Source: Amyelois transitella
Taxonomy: Eukaryota; Arthropoda; Insecta; Lepidoptera; Pyralidae
DNA length: 64,000 nucleotides
NCBI RefSeq assembly: GCF_032362555.1
Contig: NC_083516.1
Coordinates: forward strand, 1,017,001-1,081,000
Direction: 5' to 3'
Part shown: piece by piece, positions 41,513 through 53,579 of the stretch
How positions within the stretch are numbered: position 1 is the stretch's first letter
How the letters are laid out: each line of letters starts with the position of its first letter
Position numbers and translations under genes: made by a program
The notes under the pieces: generated by a model
Told to the model about the DNA's origin: nothing
Database searches by the model: none
The model's input: the letters and a program-made list of their open reading frames with translations, nothing else

Positions 41513-41660
41513 TTACTCTTTCTGAGTGTACTCATTCCCAAGACAGTCTGGTTCCCATTGCAGGACAGCATAGTTGTGTCCTCGTGGCCAGGAGATCACA
41601 CAAAAGTTGACAATGTAGGTATGACCAAGCTTTTCTGTGCTTTCTTCCTTTTCGGGTAAA
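41513..41660 (-). CDS. Possible terminal exon of an unidentified gene
   Basis: On the minus strand a strong pyrimidine tract and acceptor (ctctctctccatcctttcag) precede a 48-codon frame containing LPEKEESTEKLGHTYIVNF and ISWPRGHNYAVLQWEPDC, ending at a stop at 41513. The composition looks protein-like and the acceptor is good, but I do not recognise the family and see no upstream partner exon. It could be a relic. Confidence 0.25.
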
Positions 41661-41775
41661 CTGAAAGGATGGAGAGAGAGGGAAGATAAGACATATTTAC
41701 TCACTTATCAACGTTTATATACAGCACCGCAGCCCCCCCTGGAAATTATCTGTAGATACGCCAATGACGCAAACG

Positions 41776-41832
41776 CATATACGAATACTTTCATTGTGAC
41801 AGATAGCAACACAATGAAAGTATTCGTATATG
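41776..41832. repeat. Perfect 23-bp hairpin with 11-nt loop
   Basis: Arms 41776-41798 and 41810-41832 are exact reverse complements; a G-U pair would extend the RNA stem by one. The loop is acagatagcaa. Confidence 0.9.
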
Positions 41833-41869
41833 TAAAATCTTAATACCTTTATTAATACTATTACTAATT

Positions 41870-41960
41870 ATGCCGCACAGCTAAAGGTGGCCTTTTAATC
41901 TTTGCGAGACTGTTGGCTCTGTCTACCCCGTAAGACGTGATAATATGTATGTGTATATAT
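41870..41960 (+). mobile_element. SINE-A 3' fragment
   Basis: cagctaaaggtggcc to gacgtgataatatgtatg, lacking the gggatata block. Confidence 0.65.
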
Positions 41961-42126
41961 TTTTGTAGACGTTTCATAGTGCGGCCGATAACTCGTGCGA
42001 AAAAATCGCAAGGCCGCGCAGGCGCAGCACCCGTCGCCAATATGATTTTGGCAGTCCACATTTCCTTATTACGTGCTTAGAATAAATTTAAACACATAGT
42101 ACTGGTGAGCAGATTACCTATTTCAT

Positions 42127-42620
42127 GTATGTACTAGCTGTCGGCTGCGGCTTCGCTTCTTTCCCGGATTACTGTTTTAAATATTGATTTATTTGTTAAT
42201 AAACTAATTTATTTGAAAACAAATACATGTATGCTTATAACAATCTCGGATAACGTAGCTTTCTATTGCTTAAGAATTTTTTTAAATCGGTTCAGTATTT
42301 TCAAAGAATATTCGCATCAAACATACATACACAAAAACAATGATAGAGACAGATGTATGTTTATATCAGACTAGCTTTAGCTACAAGCTAAGCGCTTAGG
42401 TAATATATATATATATATATATATTCCCGTACTCCTCCGATGGCTACACCGATTCTCATAAAATTTTGTGAACATTTAGTAGGTCTGAGAATCGGCCAAC
42501 ATCTATTGTTCATATCCCTTGGTGATAAGGGTTGCCCACTCTTTACATTTTTTTTCACACTAGAAATTACTTTAAAAATATTTAAATGACAAAACAACGT
42601 TTGCCGGGACAGTTAGTAAT
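42127..42620. mobile_element. Dispersed element followed by a Helitron-like element with an (AT)n run
   Basis: 42127-42380 starts tactagctgtcggctgcggc. 42390-42620 contains cccgtactcctccgatgg, gattctcataaaattttgtg, gataagggttgcccac and ends gccgggacagttagt. The second copy at 52030-52267 ends gccgggacagctagtt. The CTAG-T end and this body are typical of non-autonomous Helitrons in insects. Confidence 0.55.
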
Positions 42621-43139
42621 ATTATATGATTGAAGGCACTCGGTGCCTACTACTGGTTACCAAAATCCGGCTCGAAGGACCAAATGTTTAAATAAAGATG
42701 AAGATGGACACTGCGTTGGTTAAAATAAAAGCAAAACATATTATGAAATCTTAAAAGAACATGAAAATTATTAGTAACCTACAACAACAGAAAAAAGACA
42801 AAATGACAATTGAATTACGCACCCTCCCTTTTTTTTAATTTGAAATTCTTAGTGGCATATGTTGTTATTGAATGAAAAAGGTTCGTACACTTTTTATGCA
42901 ATGATAGAGAAAGTAACTTGGCTCATATTGACCTGACCCGAAGCTCCCATATGTTCATAAAAGGTGTCAACACTTGATCGAAAGTATGAGTGTAGTTGGA
43001 ATACAAAGCTTTGATGATATCCGTAAACATGTTGACTTGCGCGAAAGTGACTTGCGTAACGTTTGACAAGTGCTTTCGAGTCGAGTCTGTTTGAATAGTT
43101 ATTTGGCAAAACAAATAACATAATGTCATTAAGACTGCT

Positions 43140-43735
43140 ATGCAAAAAAGGAGAGCTAATTTAGCGGATTTAATTAAGGCTGATTAAGGTGATACTTGGA
43201 TGCTGATTTCGTAATCATAAGCCTTTAAATCGTCGTGTAGTGATTAGAGATTCTAAATAGGTAGTTGTCACATGTAAAGCAAGATTTGTAGGAAGTCGAG
43301 AAAGGTGCGCTTTTAGAGAACCAACGCGAGATTAGCGCACTCCTTCCATGATTCGGCGACGATAATCTGAACAATGTATTCTCTCGTCCCCATTTCAGTT
43401 TGGATAGTTGTGAACTTGACGTTGTTGAAGAAAATGCTCCAGTGCAGTTTGTTACCGCTTCTTCTGCACTGAAGTTTTGGAAGCGGCATAAAGATATGAC
43501 AATTATTAAGTGTTATAAAAGAGTTGAGAGCATAGGTGGTATAATGGATTTTTTTAATGTGTACCCGCTCGGCTACAGGAAGCTTGAATCTACTAAAACC
43601 ACACGGTGCCATCGCCTACCGCTTTGGTGGAACGTGGGCTACCCTCACTCACATTCTCATAATGATGGAATTGAGATTCAAATAGTAACTAGGGTTGCCC
43701 ATCGCCTAAAACAAGAATCCCAAGTTTATTAGCCT
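43140..43735. mobile_element. Unassigned sequence, then repeat F and a SINE-A fragment
   Basis: 43140-43400: nothing recognised. 43405-43540: repeat F (acgttgttgaagaaaatgctcc, gttttggaagcggc). 43645-43735: reverse SINE-A middle piece (gatggaattgagattcaaat to caagtttattagcc). Confidence 0.55.
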
Positions 43736-43979
43736 TTTAATATGTATATTTGATCTTACTTTGAATGTGCGAGTAAAATATAAGCCATTGACTCATCACA
43801 GCTAATACCTATTTTTATCGGCCCAAATGTTTGTTTGTTTAGTAATTGAAATAAGCACAGTGTAACTATGATAAGTCCCATTATTAACTTATCTGATGTT
43901 GTCTTACAAAACATAGTTGTGATAACAAAAGTAACGAATTACACTTTGAAATATACCGGCGTTTTTTGAAGAGATGAGG

Positions 43980-44220
43980 AAAAATACATACATATATATA
44001 GTCACGTCTAAATCCCTTTCGGGGTAGACAGGGCCAACAGTCCTGAAGAGACTGACAGGCCACGTTCAGCTGTTTGGCTATATGATAGAATTGAGCTATA
44101 TGCTAAAATAAGAATCTCAAGTTTAAAAGCCTATCCCTTAGTCGCCTCTTACGACATCCACGGGAAATGAGAGAGAGGCCTATTCTTTTTCATATTGGTG
44201 CTGGGAACCACACGGCACTT
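43980..44220 (-). mobile_element. SINE-A copy with a small internal deletion
   Basis: atacatacatatatatagtcacg to gctgggaaccacacggca. Confidence 0.8.
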
Positions 44221-44614
44221 TACCGATTAGACCACCGACGATATAGGGATATAGAAGTGGTATATGTTATCTCGTCGTTTCTAAAAAAACATAATATCCT
44301 TTTTTCTAAGGCTTTTCGATGACCAAAAAAACTCCCTCACAGTTCTTTATATTATCCTCAAATATGCTGTTGTTTTGTGACATTGACCCTGAAATGTGTT
44401 ACGGACGGTAATTACGGACAATGACAGAATCATTTAACCTGACCGTTGACATGTGATGTTGACACGTGGACTGGGTTCAAATCATACTCGTAGACTAATC
44501 ATCATCATGCCGACATTGTAAATGCGAAAGTTTGTGAGTTTGTGTGTTTTCAGATTAGTACAAACTTTTAAACTGACTAGCTGAACGTGGCCTTTCAGTC
44601 TTCTCAAGACTACA

Positions 44615-44870
44615 TACATAATATCACGTCAATATCCCTTGCAGGGTAGACAGAGCCAACAGTCTTGAAAAGACTGATAGGCCACATTGAGCTATTTGGC
44701 TTAATGATAGAATTGAGATTCAAATAGTGACAGGTTGCTAGCCCGTCGCCTAAAAGAAGAATCCCAAGTTTATAAGCCTATCCCTTAGTCGCCTTTGCAA
44801 CATCCATGTGAACGAGATGGAGTGGTCACATTCTTTTTTTTATAGGTGCCGGGAACCACACGGCAGGGAA
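44615..44870 (-). mobile_element. SINE-A copy, full length
   Basis: ctacatacataatatcacg to gccgggaaccacacggca. A short forward SINE-A piece (tagctgaacgtggcctttcag) sits just before it at 44579-44612. Confidence 0.85.
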
Positions 44871-45214
44871 ATTAAAAGTAAAAATAAAATTAGATCTTTA
44901 ATAGCTTTGAAACAAACGGTTCTTCGAAGCGCCAGTAATAATCTAGAGAAAATAAACATAGTTATCTGACACGGTTGTTTTGGATAAGTTCAATATATAT
45001 ATACAATAGGTTATATTAAATTATCAAGATAATTCCATCGTCTGCATGTCTCCGGCGTGGTACTGATTACGATGGTAATCCTTGTAATCAGTTGTAATCA
45101 GCCGGTAATCGATCAACGGCTGCCAATGTGACGTCATTGTACAGAAATTTTTTATTTTTATTTTTAACTGAATGCAAAAAGAAAGTAGTCATAAGTCTAT
45201 GCAGACAGGTGATG

Positions 45215-45800
45215 TTGAGCGTCGGAGGTCGAATAGGTAAGGAGCCTGCTGCGTGATGCCCAAAAAGGCACAGCATGTCAATTCTGCTATTTTATTTTAA
45301 TCCGAAACGGATCTGAAACGCATTGATGACAACTTTTGGTATTCTACTAACAATTTGTCAAAACGAAGCCGTAACGCATTGGTTACGCAGCCGAAACGGT
45401 TCGGTTGTCGTATTCTGCTAAAGGACACGTAACCTTCCGTTTGCCGTCCGGCTATTATTTCGTATTCTGATAAGTTTTTGACAGTTGGTCCGGCCGAAAC
45501 GCAACGGTTCTGCATTGGTTGAATTGTCCAAAGTTACGGTTTTGCATCGGCAGCAAATAACCAACCGCTTCCGTTTCAGCTATCAACGTAAAGTTACTGG
45601 AATACCGTTTGACAATATAAACGCAACTGTAACCAAGCTGAAACGCATCCGAACTGTTTTGGTTAACAAATAGCAGAATTGGCCTGCAGGTTCTAACCCC
45701 AACTCGGACTCGAACCAATGACTTACATATTTTGGAAAGTTATGTGCATTAGTTTGAATACAAACCCATGCTCTTATGGTGTGGGAGAACATCGTGAGGA
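45215..45800 (+). mobile_element. tSINE-C interrupted by a MITE
   Basis: tSINE-C head at 45215-45278 (gcgtcggaggtcgaataggt, aaaaaggcacagcatg) resumes at about 45682 (cctgcaggttctaacccc, then gtgggagaacatcgtgagg). The 400-bp insert is described in the next entry. Confidence 0.75.
45279..45680. mobile_element. MITE with AATTCTGCTATTT inverted ends
   Basis: Begins aattctgctatttt and ends aaatagcagaatt, a perfect 13-bp terminal inverted repeat. Internal near-copies of the end motif occur as gtattctactaa, gtattctgctaa and gtattctgataa. Repeated ccgaaacg/aacgcattgg motifs fill the body. No coding capacity. Target duplication not clear. Confidence 0.7.
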
Positions 45801-46294
45801 AACTATTCTTTTTTTCGATTGGTGCCGAGAACCGCACGGCAAAAAATAAGACAAATGTTAACTAATGAGTAGTCTAACTGATTTGATTTGATAACGAGTA
45901 TGTTAATTAGAACAATCTACTATATTGTTGAAATATCGCAAGTATCTGTTACACAGAATAGATAACATTACTGCCGTTGGTACCGTACAGACGAGTACAC
46001 ATCAACCTACCCCATATAGCCTTTATTACCGCGTCACAGAACGCAATGCAGGATGTCTTGATGTGCGGTTGGCTGTACATTTGCATTTTTAGGTGAAGGC
46101 GAACGTGCCACGTGAGTGGAACGAATGTGTAAAATCACATCTATTGCTATCGTAATAAGGCTGGAATTACATTTGTAGATTGTGGAGAAAGAAAGTCGAT
46201 TGCGTACGGATTTGAATCGGTTGCGTTTTGAAGAGATTAAACGTAAACAAATATGTATTAGGTAGACAACAAATAACATGGCAAAAGTGGGTTC

Positions 46295-46520
46295 GGTTTT
46301 ATCACGTCTATATTCCTTGCGGGGTAGACAGAGCCAACAGTCTTTAAAAGACCGAAAGCCCGCTTTCATATGTATGAAATTATGATGGAATTGAAATTCA
46401 AATAGTGACAGGTTGCTAGCCCATCGCCTACGAGAGGAATCACAAGGTATTATCCTATCCCTTAGTCGCCTTTTAAGACATCCACGGGAATGATATGGAG
46501 TGCAAGAAACCACACGGCAT
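46295..46520 (-). mobile_element. SINE-A copy
   Basis: atcacgtctatattccttgcg to gcaagaaaccacacggca. Confidence 0.78.
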
Positions 46521-46579
46521 TTAATTGCACATTATTGTTATTGAAGAGCGGAATCTCCTGAAAAATGCAATTATTAAAT

Positions 46580-46695
46580 TTAAAACTCAATTCTATCATT
46601 AAGCCAAACAGCTGAACGTGGCCCGTCAGTCTTTCAAGACTGTTGGCTCTGTCTACTCCGCAAGGGAGATAGATGTGATTATATGTATGTATGTA
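46580..46695 (+). mobile_element. SINE-A 3' fragment
   Basis: aactcaattctatcattaagcc to gtgattatatgtatgtatgta. Confidence 0.75.
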
Positions 46696-46699
46696 CAGA

Positions 46700-48010
46700 T
46701 CCTAAGATTATAAAACGTATGCAAACATTGTAGTTTTTGTAATGCGTGATGCGAATGTGTCATAACTACATGAAAAGGAGCCGAAATATTTCCATTATAT
46801 TTTTCATAGTCATCGTGGAGTGTTTCCGTGAGGCGGCAATGACATGTAGGTACACTTACATCCTCGCTATTTGTAAAGTTTTTATTTTAAGTTTGTGAAA
46901 CCAAAAGGTTTGACAATTATTAAGCGATATGATAGCACTTATAATGAATAATAATGAATAAAAATTTTTAATTTGAATTTGTTTCTAATTTTTGAATTGT
47001 CGAAGGATTGATCTGATGGTCCATTTTGATTTTAAGGGTATACGCAACATCTTGACGTCAATAATTGACACTTTGTATCCAGTTTTGAAAATAAATAGAT
47101 ATATTCTATCTTCTTGCAGTACTTTGATGTTGGAAAAAGGATTTTTTTAAGAATAATAAATTTATATAAATTTATTATCAAATCGGTGAAATCGAGGCGC
47201 AAGGTCAGGTCTAAAGTAGTTACCCCAAATGAAGAGAGTTATGAATGTGTAGATGAAACAAAATAAAAAAAGCATACTTCATGCAGAGATTTATTTTTTT
47301 AACCTCCGACGGCAAAAAGGGGTGTTATAAGTTTCACATTGTCTGTCTTTCTGTGTCGTCATAGCTCACAAAAATGATAAGGCGATTTCAATTTAGTTTT
47401 GGTCCAACAAAGCCACGTACTTCTTAATACATAATAAGGTGTACCTTAATATTGAAATTCTTATATTTGTAGCGGGAGCATATATTCGGCTCGACCGCCA
47501 CCAACGGGAAGATCTTCCGCCAGGCTGGTGTGATGCCTGGGGAACCGCGGCTCCGAAGATTTTGTGTCGGATGTTGTATATCTCCAATCCGTGAAATCTT
47601 TGCTTTCGCAATTTAGGTTTTTCGCTGTTTTTGACTGCGTCGCGTGATTTTATCTTTTATTTTTTTTGTGACTTGTGGGCGTATAGATGTCGCCTCATAT
47701 TATTTCTTACTTTTTAAAGGACATTTAAATTTGGGTCGGGATATTTTTTCAAATTTTCTATTTAACCACAATAAAGACATTTGATTTGATTTAAACAGAA
47801 TGCTCAAATATTCCAAATGATACTGTGACTCATCTATACGGAAAAGTAACCCGTCGCCATCACTATGACATTCATTTTTTTATGTATGTACGTATGTATA
47901 CCGCAAACGTCCTAAATACACTTGTATTTGCTCACTATTTGAATAACGGTCTTCGTTGGTCCTTACGCTTGGCCACTTGGTTTAGAAAGTTTTACATGGT
48001 CGTATCAATT
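46700..48010. other. Mixed region: repeat F, LINE-D scraps, otherwise unassigned
   Basis: 46890-46985 repeat F tail (attaagcgatatgatagc, aataaaaatttttaatttg). 47195-47290 weak LINE-D (gttatgaatgtgtagatgaaac). 47515-47565 a segment shared in reverse with 4985-5015 (aggctggtgtgatgcctggg). 47575-48010 nothing recognised. Confidence 0.45.
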
Positions 48011-48014
48011 CTTT

Positions 48015-48470
48015 ATAAAAAGTAGCTGTACCCGCGACTTCGTCCGCGTGGAATAGTTATTTGAGGCATCATTTTTTTGCGAATAGCCTCCTCAGCTTTA
48101 TATATTTTGATTACCATAAAAAAGGTTCTAGTGAGTTAATCTTTAAAGATAGACATTTACTGTCGTAGACATTTTCTTAGATTATTTAAAGAAGAATAAT
48201 TCTTTCATACATATATTTTTGGTATCTTGCACCGTTTTCGCAAAGCACGCAACGGAAGCCCTCAAGGATGAATAATGTTCCCCGTTCTTTTCACATTTTC
48301 CATTATTTCTTCGCTCCTAATAGTTGCAGCGTGATGTTATATAGCGTAAAGCCTTCCTCGATAAATGGTCTATTCAACGCAAAAATAATTTTTCAATTCG
48401 AATACAGCACTTCCTGAGATTAGCGCGTTCAAACAAACAAGCAAACTCTTCAGCTTTATAATATTAGTAT
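48015..48470. mobile_element. Repeat G copy, longest here
   Basis: Starts tagctgtacccgcgacttcg, includes caaggatgaataatgttccccg and ends cgcgttcaaacaaacaagc and cttcagctttataatattag. Confidence 0.65.
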
Positions 48471-48679
48471 CGATAAGTAAGTATCAAGTGCATTTGTATG
48501 CGGCACAATTGCAACTGCATTGCAGCCAGTTGGTTTATCGCCGCCCTATCATCGCGAGAAACGTGACGCGACCACCTTTCGCTTTTCAAGGTGAATTTCT
48601 CTAACAGACTCAGCGCTTAAGACGAAGCGATACCGAAGTCCGCCTGCGCTCAACATATTCATTATGTATGTTTCCACTA

Positions 48680-48925
48680 CGACCAAGAGAAAAAAGAATA
48701 GGAACACTCACATCTCTTTGCCACGGATGCCGTAAAAGGCGACTAAGGGATAGGCTTGTAAACTTGGGATTCTTCTTTTAGGCGATGGGCTAGCAGCCTG
48801 TCACTATTTGAATCTCAATTCTGTTATTTAGCAAAACAGCTGAACGTGGTCTATCAGTCTTTTCCAAGACTGTGGGCTCTGTCTACCCCGCAAGGGATAT
48901 AGACGTGACCATATGTATGTATCCT
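48680..48925 (+). mobile_element. SINE-A copy, head lost
   Basis: gaataggaacactcacatctc to gtgaccatatgtatgtatcc; followed by a small reverse piece (cagagccaacagtcccgcg). Confidence 0.8.
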
Positions 48926-49316
48926 TTACAGAGCCAACAGTCCCGCGAAGACTGAAATTCCACGTTCAGTTGCGATGCGTTGCGACATTTATCTTCATTA
49001 ATTTTTTGTTCATCATTGGAGTGTTTTTCTTTTGTATCGCAATATCATAATATTCGAGTAATAACCACGTTAGCAACTTCAGTACAAATCAAAATTACTT
49101 TAGTTCGCGATTCTAATTTACATACGCTGTTGAATTCCGCATTTCTGTGTTTGACGTCACGACCGCTTTGATACGATCGTAATCAAAATATGTACGTGGG
49201 ATATAATTGTACTTACATAGTCGTCATAATGTTTTTGTATGTTCTCAATAAATTTTTCGAATTTGTAATATCATTTCTAATCACGTTTTTATAGTGTCGC
49301 AGTTTTGTCGCAATGA

Positions 49317-49490
49317 AGGTGCCGTGTGGTTTCCAGCACCCATATAAAAAAGAATAGGACCACTCCATCTCTTCCTCATGGATTTCGTAAAAGGCTACTA
49401 AGGGAGAGGCTTTAAAACTCGGGATCAATATCTTTCAATATTGCTGGCTTTGTCTACGGCGCAAGAGATATACACGTGATTATATGAATG
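49317..49490 (+). mobile_element. SINE-A copy with an internal deletion
   Basis: gtgccgtgtggtttccagcacc to gatatacacgtgattatatg; the middle third is missing. Confidence 0.7.
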
Positions 49491-49732
49491 AATGAATGAA
49501 GGTATTATTTGAAACTGCTTCCCCTTAACATCTCGTGTTTGTCGGGCACCGCGTTTCACTTTCGCCCGCTTACGTAAACGACGACCTTTCTGAAGCTCGA
49601 TTTACGACCGATTTTCATCGGACAATCACTGGGTGTATGGAATATTGGATGTGTATCAGGAATGTCTAGATCGTGTTAGATTTCCTAATAAGGGAGACGC
49701 CAAATAGAAAACAGCTGTTGAAACGGATAATA

Positions 49733-49930
49733 CATACATATAATCATGTTTATATCCCTTGCGGGTTAGACAGAGCCAACAGGCTATAAAAGACTGATAG
49801 GTAAAGTTCAGCTGTTTGGTTAGTGATAGAATTGAGATTCAAATAGTGACAGGTTGCTAGCCCATCGCCTAAAAGAAGAATCCCAAGTTCACAAGCCTAT
49901 CTCTTAGTGGTCTTTTACGACATCCCTGGG
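49733..49930 (-). mobile_element. SINE-A copy, head lost
   Basis: tacatacatataatcatg to ggtcttttacgacatccc. Confidence 0.78.
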
Positions 49931-50009
49931 GAATCCGCAGCTTCGCTTGTGTGAATCGCGCCGCGCCTTCTACAAAAAACGACGAAATTAACACCACTTA
50001 CAAAAAGCC

Positions 50010-50470
50010 TTGTTTAAATGGTTTGGTCATGTGGAGAGGATGAATGAAAGCAGGTTGTCTAAGCAAATATAAAAGGAGAGTGTGGATGGAAAGAACGGAG
50101 TGGGAAGGTCTAGATGAACTACCTTGATCAAATTTTAATTTGATTTGACGGCTTCTGTGGCGCAGCGGTAATACGCTTGTCTGTGACACCAAAGGTCCCG
50201 GGTTCGAATCCCGACCAGGGCATGATGAAAAAAAAACTTCTACCTGGGTCTTTGATCTTTATCTTTATAAGTATTTATTATAAAATAAAGTATCGCTTAG
50301 TAAAGTATCTCGTAACACAACTTACTTCGACGCTTACTCAATCTGTGTAATTTGTCCCAAAAAAAAAAATTTAAGACGTCCTGGCAAAAGGACAAGTCAA
50401 GAGTACCCGAAACCGCCGAGCTTGCACGAAGAGAGTTATGAACGGGGAATGAAGCGAAAGAAGTATGTCT
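50010..50470 (+). mobile_element. LINE-D copy split by a tSINE-B insertion
   Basis: LINE-D coding remnant at 50010-50130 (aaatggtttggtcatgtggag, cttgatcaaattt) is interrupted by tSINE-B at 50148-50360 (gcttctgtggcgcagcggta, gggttcgaatcccgaccagg). It resumes at 50370-50470 (taagacgtcctggcaaaagg, gtacccgaaaccgccgagc). The two halves are collinear in the LINE, which dates the SINE as younger. Confidence 0.75.
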
Positions 50471-51530
50471 ACATCTCCGGTCTCAATTTCAAGAATTTAT
50501 TTATTTACGCCAATAATACAACGGCAGTAGTAGTTAGGTACACCTCTTAAAGTTTTTGGCAAAGAATTCTTATGTAGCAAAACAAAAGAAGATTAATTCA
50601 GTAGATAACCCGTGAAGTGGTAACAAACAAACAAACTCACTTTCGCATTTTTAATATTAGCCGGGGTATAGGAAAGTTGGTTCAGCCATGCGGACGAAAC
50701 CGTACGAATCAACTAGTACAATAATAAGATGATTTACGTTGAAGCTAAGCAATAGCAATGGTTATAAAGACAATTTGTATTTAATTATGACACTGATATT
50801 TTCCTGTTCGTATGGGAAAAACCGTTACATAAACCATTTACTGGTATCCTGTAGCAATACATGACATGAATCCGTACATATGTAAGTGTGAAAGTCTGTT
50901 TATTTGTTTCGACCTCACGCCTTAAGTAGCATGCAAGGTATAATTTTTTACACTACGTTGTTTCGCTTTCATTTGCAAATTCCAACAAACAAACAAATTC
51001 TCCCAATGAAATTCTTGTACACAATTTCACAATATTTATTGCCACGACACTTCAAGCCAGTTAGCAACCCAATAATCATGACACAACCTGCCAAACGCCG
51101 TTATTCTCCTTCCTCTACTTCAGTGTTGCCAGTCTTCTAAACTTAATATTGCATATAGAAATATAATAAAAAAAAATTTAAAAATGAATGTCGGATTGTG
51201 GATTATTTTCGTATGGTGAGCCGATAAATAATTAGTACAATTTTGACTTCAAATTCCTTTTTATTATTCCGTCCAAGTTGCAAAGGCCCAAGTTGTTTAT
51301 ATCGCGTGAAAGGCAGGCCTTGAATATAAATTAAGATATATATATCTGTTTGTTTACCACAAAGAATTTTGTATGGTTATATTATTAGATTATTGTGGTA
51401 TTTTGTATTGGACAAAACAACTTAGTTAGATCAATGACTTTAGTGTTGTGGTTAGGAATTTAAATAATAATTGAGCTTTCCTTTTTTAAACAAAACTATG
51501 AAGACTAAATAAATAAATATAAATATATAC
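50470..51530. other. Unassigned A/T-rich sequence
   Basis: A weak repeat G piece at 50625-50715. No coding signal or other repeat recognised. Confidence 0.4.
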
Positions 51531-51700
51531 GTCCTGGTAAAGGGTCCGGTCGTCCGGTCAAGAGTACCCGAAACCGCCGAGCTTGCATGAAGAGAGTTAT
51601 GAATGTGGATGAAACGAAGGAAGTGTGCAGAGATCGTGGCAAGTGGAAAGAGGTAGACTCTGTTTACCCCTCCGGGAAAGAGGCGTGATTTTATGTATAC
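51530..51700 (+). mobile_element. LINE-D 3' end
   Basis: agagtacccgaaaccgccgagc, atgtggatgaaacgaaggaag, acccctccgggaaagaggcg, tgattttatgtata. Runs straight into a reverse tSINE-B. Confidence 0.8.
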
Positions 51701-51900
51701 GGGACACATAACACATATTGAGTTAGCCTCGAAGTAAGTTCGAAACTTGTGTAACGAGATACTAACTCAACGATACTATATTTTATAATAAATACGTATA
51801 TAGATAAACATCCAAGACTCAGGCCAATCAGAGAAAGTTCGTTTCTCATCATGCCCTGGCCGGGATTCGAACCCGGGACCTTCGGAGTCACAGACAAGAT
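51695..51900 (-). mobile_element. tSINE-B copy, nearly full length
   Basis: acgggacacataacacatattg to gattcgaacccgggacc (B box in reverse); the A-box end is truncated near cagacaagat at 51900. Confidence 0.78.
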
Positions 51901-52029
51901 TAAGATGAAAGAAATATAATCTGCAATTATCATAATTGAATTATGTAGACTAGATATTGCTAAGACCATTTATATGTATAGATGCTATGCTGACCTGTGT
52001 GTTTGTATATTGCAGTCTTAACAATTTCA

Positions 52030-52267
52030 TCTTATATATAAAATTCTCGTGTCACAATGTTCGTTCCCGTACTCCTCCGAAACTGCTTGACTGCCGATTC
52101 TCATGAAATTTTGTGAGCATATTGAGTAGGTCCGAGAATTGGACATAACATCGTATTTTTCATACCCCTTACTGATAAGGGTTGTCCACCCTTAACATTT
52201 TCTTAACTAGAAATTAGAAAAAAAAAATTTATATGACAAAACAACATTTGCCGGGACAGCTAGTTTT
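52030..52267. mobile_element. Helitron-like non-autonomous element
   Basis: Starts near aattctcgtgtcacaatg, contains cccgtactcctccgaaac and attttgtgagcatattgag, ends gccgggacagctagtt. Related to 42390-42620. Confidence 0.6.
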
Positions 52268-52439
52268 CATATAAAACCCGCGATGAGATTGTGATTTAGA
52301 GATAGTTACTTAGTGGCCGGTTCCGAGCCTAATGTCTTGCCTCAAAGATGAGTTTCATCCAAGTATATAGGTACCAAAAACTTCCTGGGTCATAATATTG
52401 ACTGGCATAAATTAAAGTAAACATTACACTTTTTTAAAT

Positions 52440-52620
52440 AATTTATTTATTTAAACTTCACTATACAAAATATAAATGTATAGCACAATTGGCGGACTTA
52501 ATGTTGGAAGCATTATCTACCAGTCAACCTTTGGGGTTGACAGAGAACTTATGTGGGGTCAAACTAAATTAATATATTTATACCTACACAAAAAACAAAA
52601 TAATATAATTATAATAAACA
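52440..52620. mobile_element. Repeat I copy
   Basis: acaaaatataaatgtatagc, ggcggacttaatgttggaag, agtcaacctttggggttg. Confidence 0.55.
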
Positions 52621-52714
52621 TACATATAAAAACTACAAAATACATAAATAAATAGGTGCAGCGTTTACCGAGATTAGTGAAAAGGGTTATAGGTATTACA
52701 TACTCTCAATAATA

Positions 52715-52830
52715 ATTAATCTCAATTCTATCCTAAAGCTAAAAAAATTAACGTGGCTATTCAGTCTTTTCAAGACTGGTGGCTCTGTCTACCCCGCAAG
52801 GGATATAGACGTGACCATATGTATGGTAAT
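52715..52830 (+). mobile_element. SINE-A 3' fragment
   Basis: atctcaattctatcctaaagc to gtgaccatatgtatgg. Confidence 0.75.
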
Positions 52831-53214
52831 AAATGCCCTCGCGATACAAGAGACACCCGTATACATGCTATTTGAGATGTCCTGTTAATCATCGTTTCCA
52901 ATTATTTTTATTATGACAGACTTTGTTGACATGAAAAATTATTGGAATCCAATATTGACCTAAGTGTCTAGTATACAAAAACCACAAATAGGTTTCAAAT
53001 GAGTTTCCTTCCCTCGGGATTTGTACCAGTGACCTTGATAAAGCACACCTTTAAAATAGGATATAACTATGTACATAGTTGAATTAATTATCAATCGCGC
53101 CCCTTCGGAAAAACCCACTCATAAAGAAACATGTTTGTTTTAAGTATATACGTACCTTAGCTTTATCATTGTTAGTGAGTATAAATAAATAACCAGATAG
53201 TATGTTGTTTTGTT

Positions 53215-53470
53215 ATACATACATACATATAGTCACATCTATATCCCTTGTAGGGTACACAAAGCCAACAGTCTTGAAAGAACTGAAAGGCCACATTCAG
53301 CTATCTGGCTTTGTGATGGAATTGAGATTCAAATAGAGATTGGTTGCTGGCCCATCGCCTACAAGAGTAATCACAAGTTTGTAAGCCTATCCCTTTATCG
53401 CCTTTAACGACATCCATGGGAAAGATATGGAGTGGATCTATTCTAATGTGCCGGAAACTACAAGGCACAA
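53215..53470 (-). mobile_element. SINE-A copy, full length, diverged
   Basis: atacatacatacatatagtcac to gccggaaactacaaggca. Confidence 0.8.
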
Positions 53471-53579
53471 ATTCACATTCAATTTTCAAAAATTGTATTC
53501 ATTGGGACACTTCATATCACTTGATAATTGTCATATCTTTTGGTTTCACAACATACATAGGTTGACGTCAAATAAATTT

